Assembly (NCBI GenBank): GCA_002328835.1
Contig: DCWN01000026.1
Span: 1-64,000 of the forward strand
Length of the DNA stretch: 64,000 bases
From: Acidobacteria bacterium UBA2161
Lineage (GTDB): Bacteria; Acidobacteriota; Vicinamibacteria; Vicinamibacterales; UBA823
Direction of reading: 5' to 3'
The notes beneath the pieces were generated by a model that ran no database searches, was not told the DNA's origin, and was given only the letters and a program-made list of their open reading frames with translations. Below, piece after piece: positions 26,466 through 34,558 of the stretch (positions are counted from its first letter, which is position 1; the number at the start of each line of letters is the position of its first letter). Made by a program: the position numbers and the translations under genes.

Positions 26466-26574
26466 GCCGGCGAGTCGCCCGCAGGGTGGACAGCGCGTCG
26501 ACGGCCGGTATCAGTTCCGCTAGGTGCTGAGCTGGTACTGCCGTCGGCGTGCGAGGGTGTCTGAGCCCGGCGCG
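26466..26574 (+). repeat. Dispersed intergenic repeat, copy 1
   Basis: A 43-bp core (26466-26508) matches 60785-60827 at 42 of 43 positions. A second block, 26538-26574, matches 60859-60896 almost completely (one inserted base and a few changes). The roughly 30 bp between the blocks differ. The ends of the core are imperfectly self-complementary (about 10 of 13 positions: GCCG.CGA..CGC against its 3' end). It is outside genes in both copies. Confidence 0.75.
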
Positions 26575-26690
26575 CCCTCGCCGCGGCGCTGGCCTCGGGC
26601 TTGGCCTCCGCGCCCGCGGCGGGCCCCCGGTCCGGCGCCACCCGCCGGCGCCAGCTCTGCTTACGGATGCGATGGGGCGGGTTGTGATGC

Positions 26691-26696
26691 TATAAT
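26691..26696 (+). promoter_or_regulatory. Extended -10 promoter of rpsT
   Basis: Perfect TATAAT preceded by TGC, the same TGCTATAATC string as upstream of the XdhC-family gene. It predicts a leader of about 56 nt before the rpsT GTG, long enough for S20 autoregulation. Confidence 0.65.
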
Positions 26697-26758
26697 CAGG
26701 GTTTGTCGGCGCGGCGAAGGCGTCGGCTGTGCTATTCAAGGCTTCAAGGGCGGAACTG

Positions 26759-27031
26759 GTGGCAAACCACAAATCGGCGGTCAAGGCGCACAAGCAGAAC
26801 GTGAAGCGGCGGACTCAGAACCGGGAAGAGCGGACGAAGTTGCGCAGCGCGCTGAAGTCAATTCGCGCCTCGCTCGGTTCGGGCGACGCGACCGCGGCCC
26901 GCACCGAACTGCAGCAGACCGTCTCGCTCATCGACAAGATGGCCGGCAAAGGCATCATTCACGACAACACGGCGGGCCGCTACAAGTCGCGCCTGACGAA
27001 ACAGCTCGCCAAGCTCTCAGCCTCGGCGTAG
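26759..27031 (+). CDS. rpsT: 30S ribosomal protein S20
   Basis: Primary 16S rRNA-binding protein of the small subunit. The 90-residue protein begins VANHKSAVKAHKQNVKRRTQNR, the typical S20 N-terminus with the initiator residue read from GTG, and continues with the helical hairpin ending IIHDNTAGRYKSRLTKQLAK. An in-frame codon at 26729 would add ten residues that do not fit the family. GTG start codons are common for S20 genes. It overlaps the convergent holA gene by 15 bp. Confidence 0.96.
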   Translation: MANHKSAVKAHKQNVKRRTQNREERTKLRSALKSIRASLGSGDATAARTELQQTVSLIDKMAGKGIIHDNTAGRYKSRLTKQLAKLSASA

Positions 27032-27967
27032 CGGCTGACCCGGCCGGCCCGGCCCGCAGAGTTCGATCACGAGGCGCTCGAGGAACATCCTCGCATCCCC
27101 GCCCGACGACTTCAGCGCCAGATCCGTCCGATACAAGGCCTCGACGGCTCCAGGGATCCTGGGGGCCGAGAGCTTCGTGCGCGCCACCCAGCCGAGCTGC
27201 CCGAGCACCATGAGCGGCGCCGCCCCGGCGTCGAGCGCCAACGCCAACTCGCGCAGTGCAACGTCCGCGGCACCCTGCTCGATGGCCCGCGCGACGGCCC
27301 AGTCATCCTGCGAGACCGCCAGACCCACCACGGCCTCGACGTCCGAGCGCCCGATCGAGGCCTGACCCGACGCGTAGAGCGACACGCGATCGAAGTCGGC
27401 CCGAAGTCTCGAGAGATCCGCGCCGGCTCTCGCGACGAGGAGCCGGATCGCGTCGGCGTCCATCGCCAGGCCTCGCTCCTTGAGCTGCGCCCGCACCCAG
27501 CGCTGCGCGTCGCCGGCATCGTCGAGCCCACCGCAATCGACGACGGTGGCATGCTTGATCAGCTTCGTGACGACGCGGCGTCGCTTATCGAGGCCGCTGG
27601 CCTCGAACACGACGGTTGCGTGCGGCTCGGGTGACTCGATGAACGCCTCGAGGGCCTCGAGGTCACGCTCGGCCTTCTGGCTCTCATGCTTCGGGATCAG
27701 CACGCGCTCCGCCCGGGACACGATGACGATGCGTCGGGGGGCCATCATCGGCAGCGTCCGCGCCGCTTCGATTAACGCCACGGCCGTGGTCTCCCCGCCG
27801 TACACCCGCTCGACGTTGAACGGCCGGAGGTCCTCTTCGACGACGTTCGCGAACTCGCTCGCTAGCCGAGCGCGCGCCTCGTCGTCCTCGCCGAGGATCA
27901 GGTAGAGGGGGGCCGTCTTGCCCGAGGCGATCTGCTCGCGGACGGTGGCCGGGGCGGAGACCGGCAT
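27017..27967 (-). CDS. holA: DNA polymerase III delta subunit
   Basis: Opens the beta clamp within the clamp loader. Evidence: LYLILGEDDEARARLASEF at the N-terminus in the position of the delta P-loop-like motif, PMMAPRRIVIVSRAE, the collar region with AQLKERGLAMDADAIRLLV, LSRLRADFDRVSLYA and a C-terminal helical bundle (VLGQLGWVARTKL). ATG 27967 gives 316 residues; upstream in-frame sequence overlaps lptE and is not conserved. It follows lptE, an order (leuS-lptE-holA) found in many Gram-negatives. Confidence 0.92.
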   Translation of the reverse strand: MPVSAPATVREQIASGKTAPLYLILGEDDEARARLASEFANVVEEDLRPFNVERVYGGETTAVALIEAARTLPMMAPRRIVIVSRAERVLIPKHESQKAERDLEALEAFIESPEPHATVVFEASGLDKRRRVVTKLIKHATVVDCGGLDDAGDAQRWVRAQLKERGLAMDADAIRLLVARAGADLSRLRADFDRVSLYASGQASIGRSDVEAVVGLAVSQDDWAVARAIEQGAADVALRELALALDAGAAPLMVLGQLGWVARTKLSAPRIPGAVEALYRTDLALKSSGGDARMFLERLVIELCGPGRPGQPLRRG

Positions 27968-27977
27968 CGGCTGGCGT

Positions 27978-28550
27978 CTAGAAGGCTTCGAGGATGGAGC
28001 TGACGACCGTCGTCGCGAACTCGCCGGCCATCCGGTCGAGCGCGTTTCGGTCCTGGCCAAAGAACGCGCTGGCGTCGAGCGCCCCGCCGCCCGTGGCGAC
28101 CTCATACTCCTCGGTGAAGATGAGCGAATCGTTCTCCCAGAGCACTTCGCGGGCCCGGAGGTCGCGCATGACGATGCTGGCCGTCAGCGTGAACGCGTAG
28201 CGCGACGCCTGTTGCCGGCCGGTGAAACTCGTCGGCCGTAGCTGCACCCCCACGATGCGACCGACGACCACGGCATCGACGCCGGTTTCCTCGGGCACGA
28301 CCTGGTAGTTGCCGCGTCCAATGAACTCGGTGCGGACCGCCTGCGTCAGCGTCTGTTCCAGCTCGAAGAACGCCGTGTTGTTCACGAACAGCGGGATGCC
28401 GATCGTTTCGACGTACTCGGGGAGAAACGACCCCTGGCCGGCCAGGCTGTAGCCGCACCCAGAGGTCGCCAGACACGCGAGCGCCACGGTCGCCCCCTGC
28501 ATCCATCGGCGCAGCCTCACGCGCATACGGCTCCCTCGCGTCTCGGTCAT
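27978..28550 (-). CDS. lptE: LPS-assembly lipoprotein LptE
   Basis: Outer-membrane lipoprotein that plugs and assembles the LptD channel. It has a lipoprotein signal with lipobox LATSGC (Cys at about residue 32), followed by GYSLAGQGSFLPEYVETIGIP, NNTAFFELEQTLTQAV and VVVGRIVGVQLRPTSF, the characteristic LptE pattern. The 190 residues are typical. ATG 28550 overlaps the leuS stop by 4 nt. Together with LolC/D and BamA it confirms an LPS-type outer membrane. Confidence 0.9.
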   Translation of the reverse strand: MTETRGSRMRVRLRRWMQGATVALACLATSGCGYSLAGQGSFLPEYVETIGIPLFVNNTAFFELEQTLTQAVRTEFIGRGNYQVVPEETGVDAVVVGRIVGVQLRPTSFTGRQQASRYAFTLTASIVMRDLRAREVLWENDSLIFTEEYEVATGGGALDASAFFGQDRNALDRMAGEFATTVVSSILEAF

Positions 28551-31075
28551 TTCACCACCACGCTCACGAGCCGGCCGCGCGCCACGACGACTTTCGCCAC
28601 CGTCTTGCCGGCGATGTGCGCCTGCACCTGTGGCTCCGCCAGCGCTGCCGCCTCCAGGTCAGCATCACTCTGGCCCGCCTCCACCGTCAAGCGGGCGCGC
28701 ACCTTGCCATTGATCTGCACCGGAACGACCAGGGTGTGGGCCTTGGCGACGTCCGGGTCGGCTTCCGGCCACGACGCGGCCGCGAGGCCGTCGCCGTGCC
28801 CGAGTCGCTCCCAGAGCTCCTCCGCCAGGTGCGGCGTGAACGGCGACAGCAGGAGGACCAACGCCTCGAAGGCCTCGCGGAGCACCGACGCCGTCGCCGG
28901 CCGGAGCTCGGCGGCCTCGGATGCCCGCGACGCCGGACCGCATCCCGCCCGATCGCAGAGGGCATACAGATCATTGACGAGTTCCATGAGCGCGGAAACG
29001 GCCGTGTTCAGGTGGACGCGCTCGAGATCGCTCGAGACGCGTTGGATGGTCACGTGCGTCTTGCGCCGCATCGCGCGCTCGGCATCGTCCAGTTCGCCGG
29101 CGGGCGGCGCCGCCGCCTGCACCCGTCCCGCGAGCGGCGCCACCAGCCGCCAGATGCGGCCCAGGAAGCGGAAACTGCCCTCGAGCCCGGTGTCGGTCCA
29201 CTCGATTTCCTTCTCCGGCGGCGCCACGAACGTCTCGTACAGGCGCAGCGTATCGGCGCCGTAGGTCGCCATCATGTCGTCCGGGTCGACCACGTTGCCC
29301 TTCGACTTGGACATCACGGCGCCGTCCTTCAGCACCATCCCCTGGGTCAGGAGCCGGGTGAACGGCTCGTCGTGCGCGACCAGCCCGAGGTCGCGCAGAA
29401 CCCTGCAGAAGAACCTAGAGTAGATCAGATGCAGGATGGCGTGCTCGACGCCACCGCTGTAGAAATCGACCGGCGTCCAGTAGCGCGCGACCTCGGGATC
29501 GAACGGCAGCGTGTCGTTCCGCGGATCGCAGTAACGGTAGAAGTACCACGATGAGTCGACGAACGTGTCCATCGTGTCGGTCTCGCGTCGTGCGGCCGCG
29601 CCGCAGGTCGGACAGATCGTGTTGACGAACTCGGGCACCTGGCCGAGGGGCGAATCTCCGCGTCCGGTGAAATCGGTCACGTCGGGCAGTTCGACCGGCA
29701 GATCCTCGTACGGCACCGGCACCAGACCGCACGCCTCGCAGTGGACGATGGGGATGGGCGTGCCCCAGTAGCGCTGCCGGGAGATGCCCCAGTCCTTCAG
29801 CCGATACTGGACCGTGCCCTCGCCGATCTTCCGGTCGGCGGCTGCCTGGGTCATCGCCGCGCACGCGTCCGCCCAGGGCATGCCCGAGAACTCGCCCGAC
29901 GCCACCAGGTGGCCGGCGCCGGGGTGGGCTTCCACCTGCTCATCGGCCGCAAGCGGTGGGCCCTCGTCCGGCTGGACGACGATCCGGATCGGCAGGTCGT
30001 ACTTTCGCGCGAATTCGAAGTCTCGCTGGTCGTGCGCCGGCACGCCCATGACGGCGCCGGTCCCGTACTCGCCAAGCACGAAGTTCGCCACCCAGACCGG
30101 GACCTCTTCGCCCGAGAATGGGTTGATGGCCCGACGTCCGGTGTCGAACCCTTCCTTCTCGATCTCACCCGTGAGCCGAGCCGTCCGATCCTGCGCGCGA
30201 AACCGGCGCACCCGCTCGCGAAACCCCTCCGGATCGCCCGACGACGACGCGATGTCGTCGACCAACGCATGCTCGGGCGCCAGCAGAACGAACGTCCCGC
30301 CGTAGATCGTGTCAATCCGGGTCGTGAACACCTCGATCGGCGCCGCAGGCTCCCCGACCAGCGTGAACGTGACGCGCGCGCCTTCGGATCGACCGATCCA
30401 GTTGCGCTGCATCGTCAGCACCTTCTCCGGCCACTCGGTCAGGCCATCGGCACCCTCGAGCAGTTGATCGGCATACGCGGTGATGCGGAAGAACCACTGC
30501 TCCAGCGCTCGCGCGTCGACGTCGGACCCGCACCGCCAGCACTTCCCATCGATGACCTGTTCATTGGCGAGCACCGTCTGACAACTGGGGCACCAGTTGA
30601 CGGTCGAGCGCCGGCGGTAGGCCAGGTCGCGCTCGAACATCTTCAAGAAGATCCACTGATTCCAGCGGTAGTACTCGGGCAGGCAGGTCGCGATCTCCCG
30701 CTCCCACGCGTAGCTGATGCCCAACCGCTGCAACTGGCCCTTCATGTGGGCGATGTTGTCGAGCGTCCAGGTCCTGGGATGCAGCTTGTTCTGAATCGCC
30801 GCGTTCTCGGCCGGAAGCCCGAACGCGTCCCACCCGAACGGATGAATGACGTGGAAGCCGCGCAGCCGCTTCATCCGGGCGACAACGTCGCCGATCATGT
30901 AGTTGCGGACGTGCCCCACGTGTGCGTGGCCGGAGGGATACGCGAACATCACCAGGCAGTAGAACTTGGGCTTCGACGGGTCGGCCGAGACCTCGAACGC
31001 TCGGGTCTCGGCCCAGCGCTGCTGCCACTTCTTCTCGATCGTCTGCGGGGCGTAGTCGGACACGGTTGGAGTCAT
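28547..31075 (-). CDS. leuS: Leucyl-tRNA synthetase
   Basis: Class I synthetase charging tRNA-Leu with CP1 editing. HIGH-type motif in FAYPSGHAHVGHVRNY (about residue 45), zinc cysteines CPSCQTVLANEQV and CWRCGSD, an editing domain with GEPAAPIEVFTTRIDTIYGG and GVPAHDQRDFEFA, KMSKS-type MSKSKGNVVDPDD (about residue 570), then anticodon-binding helices. The 842 residues are full length. It has a TATAAT promoter and heads leuS-lptE-holA. Confidence 0.98.
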   Translation of the reverse strand: MTPTVSDYAPQTIEKKWQQRWAETRAFEVSADPSKPKFYCLVMFAYPSGHAHVGHVRNYMIGDVVARMKRLRGFHVIHPFGWDAFGLPAENAAIQNKLHPRTWTLDNIAHMKGQLQRLGISYAWEREIATCLPEYYRWNQWIFLKMFERDLAYRRRSTVNWCPSCQTVLANEQVIDGKCWRCGSDVDARALEQWFFRITAYADQLLEGADGLTEWPEKVLTMQRNWIGRSEGARVTFTLVGEPAAPIEVFTTRIDTIYGGTFVLLAPEHALVDDIASSSGDPEGFRERVRRFRAQDRTARLTGEIEKEGFDTGRRAINPFSGEEVPVWVANFVLGEYGTGAVMGVPAHDQRDFEFARKYDLPIRIVVQPDEGPPLAADEQVEAHPGAGHLVASGEFSGMPWADACAAMTQAAADRKIGEGTVQYRLKDWGISRQRYWGTPIPIVHCEACGLVPVPYEDLPVELPDVTDFTGRGDSPLGQVPEFVNTICPTCGAAARRETDTMDTFVDSSWYFYRYCDPRNDTLPFDPEVARYWTPVDFYSGGVEHAILHLIYSRFFCRVLRDLGLVAHDEPFTRLLTQGMVLKDGAVMSKSKGNVVDPDDMMATYGADTLRLYETFVAPPEKEIEWTDTGLEGSFRFLGRIWRLVAPLAGRVQAAAPPAGELDDAERAMRRKTHVTIQRVSSDLERVHLNTAVSALMELVNDLYALCDRAGCGPASRASEAAELRPATASVLREAFEALVLLLSPFTPHLAEELWERLGHGDGLAAASWPEADPDVAKAHTLVVPVQINGKVRARLTVEAGQSDADLEAAALAEPQVQAHIAGKTVAKVVVARGRLVSVVVK

Positions 31076-31113
31076 TCGCGGGACGCGCGGCGGCGACCGG
31101 CCGTCACGTCGCC

Positions 31114-31119
31114 ATTATA
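31114..31119 (-). promoter_or_regulatory. -10 box of leuS
   Basis: Perfect TATAAT on the minus strand, 38 nt before the leuS ATG, so a leader of about 30 nt. It sits in the 60-bp gap between leuS and the deacetylase-family gene. Confidence 0.55.
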
Positions 31120-31135
31120 GCGTCTGTCGCTGCGC

Positions 31136-32176
31136 CTACCAGACGCCACTCGGCCAGTGCGGACGGTGGGCGGTCACGACCTGGTCGAGCACGGCGTCGA
31201 TGCGCGCCGTCGAGTCCGAGAACGTCGGCGCCTCACCCACGGGGGCGTCACCGAGTACGTCGAGGGTCACCTCCAGGCAGTCGCCGAGCGCCTCGAGGTC
31301 GTACCCGCCCTCGATCACGCCGGCCAGCCGCCCGTCGCAGATTTCGTCGGCGGCCGCTCGCAGATGTCGAATCATCGCGTGATATCCGGGCGTGGTGACC
31401 CGCATCCCGGCCAGCGGATCCCGCTCGTGGGCATCGTAGCCCGCCGAGACCAGCACGAGGTCCGGCGCGAACGCGCGTAGCGCCGGCACGATGAGACGCG
31501 TGAACGCCACGTCGTAGTCGGCGTCGGTGGCGCCGGCGGCGAGCGGCACGTTCAGCGTGCGCCCCTCCCCCGCGTCGCGGCCGATATCGGCCGCGGCGCC
31601 CGTGCCCGGATAGAACGGAGACTGATGCGTCGACACGTAGAGCACCCGGGGGTCGTCGTAGAAGATCCACTGGGTGCCATTGCCGTGGTGGACGTCGTAG
31701 TCGACGACCGCCACCTTCGACGCACCCTGCGCCAGCGCGTGCGCGGCGGCGACCGCCACGCTGTTGAAGAGACAGAAGCCCATCGCGCGATCGGATTCAG
31801 CGTGATGGCCTGGCGGGCGAACCATCGCCAGCGCCCGCCCTCGACCGGCCATCGCCTGCTCGGCGGCCTGGACGATCGCGCCGGCCGCCAGGCGCGCGAC
31901 GTCGTGTGACTGCGGCGACGTGAAGGTATCGGGATCCAGGCTGACCGCGCGGCCCGACGTCGCCACGATCGACGCCACGTAGGCGTCGGTGTGCACCGCC
32001 TGCAGCTGGGCGTCGGTCGCCGGACGGGGTTCGATGACGGCCCCGCCGCGCTCCGCAAACGCCGCCGCCGCCGATTGCATCACTTCGGCCCGACCGACGC
32101 GCTCGGGATAGCCCGGTGGGGTGACGTGGTCGGCGAACCGCTGGGATGCAAACACCGTGAGCGCTGTGTCGGTCAT
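31136..32176 (-). CDS. Histone deacetylase-family (class II) amidohydrolase
   Basis: Zinc-dependent deacetylase fold shared with acetylpolyamine amidohydrolases and AcuC. Catalytic motifs are intact: MVRPPGHHAES (His pair), VVDYDVHHGNGTQ (zinc Asp/His), GYDAH (second Asp) and VIEGGYDLEALG near the end. At 346 residues it is of usual size. The substrate cannot be read from sequence: acetyl-lysine, acetylpolyamine or another N-acyl group are all possible. ATG 32176 overlaps the stop of the acyltransferase gene by 4 nt, implying co-translation with a lipid acyltransferase. Confidence 0.9.
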   Translation of the reverse strand: MTDTALTVFASQRFADHVTPPGYPERVGRAEVMQSAAAAFAERGGAVIEPRPATDAQLQAVHTDAYVASIVATSGRAVSLDPDTFTSPQSHDVARLAAGAIVQAAEQAMAGRGRALAMVRPPGHHAESDRAMGFCLFNSVAVAAAHALAQGASKVAVVDYDVHHGNGTQWIFYDDPRVLYVSTHQSPFYPGTGAAADIGRDAGEGRTLNVPLAAGATDADYDVAFTRLIVPALRAFAPDLVLVSAGYDAHERDPLAGMRVTTPGYHAMIRHLRAAADEICDGRLAGVIEGGYDLEALGDCLEVTLDVLGDAPVGEAPTFSDSTARIDAVLDQVVTAHRPHWPSGVW

Positions 32177-32856
32177 CGGGCCTCCAGCAATCGATCCGTC
32201 GTACGCACCAACCGGCGCAGGGCCTCTTCCAGTTCGAGACGCTTGGCTTCGAGTGTCGCCTCATCGGCGTCCGGAGGCACCTCGATCGGCGCGCCCACGG
32301 CCAGCGCCACACGACTGAACGGCTTCGGGATCTGTGTCCGATCCCAGCTGCGCGCCATCCAGGACCGCTCGGCTTCGAGATGGAACGGTAGCAGTGGCTG
32401 CCCCGTGGCGCCGGCCAGCCAGACCGCTCCAGGCTGGGCCCGCTCGGCCGGCCCTCGTGGACCGTCGAGCGTGAAGCCCGCCGCCTTGCCCTCGGCCAGG
32501 GCCCGCTTGAGCTGGAGCAGCGCCCGCTGGCCACCCCGAGAACTCGATCCGCGCGCGGTCCCGTAGCCGAACCGCTCGATGATCCGCGCGATCCATTCGC
32601 CGTCGAAGTTCTCGCTGGTGATGACGACGATGCCGCGCCCGCGGAAGTAGTACGTGGCCGACAGGATCCGACCGTGCCAGAACGCCATGACCGGCTGGCG
32701 CCCGCCGGCGGCGATCTCGTCGAATCGCTCGAGCCCGCTCACGCGCCACCGCAGCGTGGCCCCGAGCAGCGCAATGAGGGGATAGCCCAGCAGCGCGATG
32801 GTGGCCGCCTTTGCGCGCTGCCAGGTCGTCAGCCGCGGCGTCGAGGCGTCGGGCAT
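32173..32856 (-). CDS. DUF374 lysophospholipid/lipid A acyltransferase-like protein
   Basis: DUF374 family, distantly related to LPLAT acyltransferases and often found near Kdo or lipid A genes. An N-terminal hydrophobic segment (TIALLGYPLIALLGATL) anchors it to the inner membrane. Motifs: AFWHGRILSATYYF (catalytic-type His), ITSENFDGEWIARIIERFGY, and TLDGPRGPAERAQPG. The 227 residues are usual. Substrate unproven; an acyl addition to an LPS precursor or phospholipid is the likely role. Confidence 0.82.
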   Translation of the reverse strand: MPDASTPRLTTWQRAKAATIALLGYPLIALLGATLRWRVSGLERFDEIAAGGRQPVMAFWHGRILSATYYFRGRGIVVITSENFDGEWIARIIERFGYGTARGSSSRGGQRALLQLKRALAEGKAAGFTLDGPRGPAERAQPGAVWLAGATGQPLLPFHLEAERSWMARSWDRTQIPKPFSRVALAVGAPIEVPPDADEATLEAKRLELEEALRRLVRTTDRLLEAR

Positions 32857-32896
32857 CAGACGCGGCCCCTCCGGGTGCCGACGGCCGATCGCCGCA

Positions 32897-34558
32897 TCAC
32901 ATCCCGTCGTAGTGCGGACCGCCGCCGCCTTCCGGCGGCACCCAGTCGATGATCTGATATGGATCGAGAATGTCGCACGTCTTGCAATGCACGCAGTTCG
33001 ATGCGTTGATCTCTAGTCGCACGCCATCGTCGGACTCGACCATCTCGTACACCTGCGCCGGGCAGAACCGGATACAGGGATTGACGAACTCCTCGCGGCA
33101 CCTGGTCCGGCAAATCTCGAGGTCGCGGACCAGCAGGTGCGTCGGCTGATCCTCCTCGTGGCGCGTCCCCGAGAAGTGCACATTCGTCAGCCGATCGAAC
33201 GTCAACGCCCGATCGACCGGCACGGCCGGCGGCGCCGAGCCCGGCGCATCGCCTCCATGGTATGCCTGCACCGTCTGCATCCGCTCGTGGCCTGGGTGGC
33301 CGGGCATCGGATCGCGCAGCCACCACCCCCGGGTCACCAACGACAGCCCGGCGTAGGCGAGGCCGGCGAGCAGGCCGTGTCCGAAGCTCTGATGAACGTT
33401 GCGCACCGGATACAGTTCCCGGCGGACCGGCCCACCGTCGACCTTGTCCTGAAACACCTTGAGACGATCGGCCGAGGCATCGCCGGCCTGCAGCGCGTCG
33501 AGCGCCACCTCGGCCGCGTACATACCGGTCCGCATCGCCAGATGGATCCCCTTGAGGCGCAGCGAGTTGAGGAACCCAGCGGCGTCACCAATCACGAGCG
33601 CGCCGTCGGCGTAGGCGCGCGGCAACGCGTGCCAGCCGCCCTCCGGGAGCGCCTTCGCGCCGTACCGCACCATCTGGCCATCGGCCAGCAAGCCCGCGAT
33701 CGCCGGGTGGCGCTTGAATCGCTGGAACGCCGCGTGCGGGTCGAAGAGCGGATCGCGATAGTCCAGGCCGGTCACGAACCCGACCGACAGCCGATCGGGT
33801 GCCAGCGCATAGATGAACCCTCCGCCGAATTCCTCGGCGCGTAGCGGATACCCGAGCGTGTGCACGACCGTGCCGGGCACCAGGCGGTCCGCCGGCACTT
33901 CCCAAAGCTCCTTGATGCCCAGCGCGTAGCTCTGCGGCTGTGACGCCGCGTCGAGCCCCAGCCGACCCAGCACGGTCTTCGTCAGGTTTCCACGCACGCC
34001 GTCGGCCAGAATCGTCACCGCGGCGCGAATGTCGACACCCGGCTCGAACGTCGGCTTGCGGCCGCCCTGCCGGTCGACGCCACGGTCGCCGGTACGCACG
34101 CCAACGATACGGTCGCTCTCGTAGAGCACCTCGGTGGCCGCAAACCCGGTGAAGACATCGACGCCCTCCGCCTCGGCCTGCTCGGCCAGCCACCGGGCGA
34201 ACCGGCTCAGGGAGATGACGTGACACCCGTGGTTCTTGAGCGGTGGCGGGGCGATCGGAAAGCGGAACGTGCGTCGCTCGGTCAGGAACAGGACGCGGTC
34301 GTCGTGGACGGCCGGCCCGAGCGGCGCGCCGCGGGACTCGAAGTCGGGCAGGAGGTCCCGAAGCGCGCTGGGGTCGAGGACCGCGCCCGACAGCATGTGC
34401 CCGCCGCTCTCGCGGGATTTCTCGAGCACGGCGATGCCGAGCGGATCGCCGCCGCTCGACTTGCGCAACCGCGCCAGGTGCAGGGCCGCCGAGAGCCCCG
34501 CCGGACCGCCGCCGACGATCAGGACGTCGACCTCGAGCGTCTCTCGGTCCAGCGTCAC
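32897..34558 (-). CDS. Electron transfer flavoprotein-quinone oxidoreductase
   Basis: Membrane-associated FAD/4Fe-4S enzyme passing electrons from ETF to the quinone pool. The N-terminal FAD site is VLIVGGGPAGLSAALHLA; the second FAD block is GALVIGDAAGFLNSLRLKGI. A C-terminal ferredoxin-like domain carries the cluster cysteines in NPCIRFCPAQVYE and NCVHCKTCDILDPYQII. At 553 residues it matches ETF-QO. It overlaps etfA by 4 nt and lies in an etfB-etfA-ETF-QO transcription unit. With the mqn genes here the acceptor is presumably menaquinone. Confidence 0.94.
   Translation of the reverse strand: MTLDRETLEVDVLIVGGGPAGLSAALHLARLRKSSGGDPLGIAVLEKSRESGGHMLSGAVLDPSALRDLLPDFESRGAPLGPAVHDDRVLFLTERRTFRFPIAPPPLKNHGCHVISLSRFARWLAEQAEAEGVDVFTGFAATEVLYESDRIVGVRTGDRGVDRQGGRKPTFEPGVDIRAAVTILADGVRGNLTKTVLGRLGLDAASQPQSYALGIKELWEVPADRLVPGTVVHTLGYPLRAEEFGGGFIYALAPDRLSVGFVTGLDYRDPLFDPHAAFQRFKRHPAIAGLLADGQMVRYGAKALPEGGWHALPRAYADGALVIGDAAGFLNSLRLKGIHLAMRTGMYAAEVALDALQAGDASADRLKVFQDKVDGGPVRRELYPVRNVHQSFGHGLLAGLAYAGLSLVTRGWWLRDPMPGHPGHERMQTVQAYHGGDAPGSAPPAVPVDRALTFDRLTNVHFSGTRHEEDQPTHLLVRDLEICRTRCREEFVNPCIRFCPAQVYEMVESDDGVRLEINASNCVHCKTCDILDPYQIIDWVPPEGGGGPHYDGM

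Larger units (their letters stand above)
26332..26758. other. 427-bp intergenic region before rpsT
   Basis: No convincing gene. From left to right it holds a GC hairpin cluster at 26375-26396 (CCCAC able to pair with GTGGG on either side), a strong hairpin GCGGGG/CCCCGC at 26408-26427, copy 1 of a dispersed repeat (26466-26574) and the rpsT promoter at 26691-26696. The hairpins could end the transglycosylase/S4 transcript, but no T-run follows them. Confidence 0.6.

Noticed and set aside
26332..26758. Possible tRNA or other RNA gene in the large gap
   Set aside because: No T-arm consensus (GGTTCGAATCC-like) or cloverleaf pairing could be found; the hairpins present are isolated.
25849..26793. 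Minus-strand open frame across the S4 gene and the rpsT upstream gap
   Set aside because: Antisense to a recognised S4 protein and then runs through hairpins and the repeat; Arg/Pro/Ala-rich with no motif.
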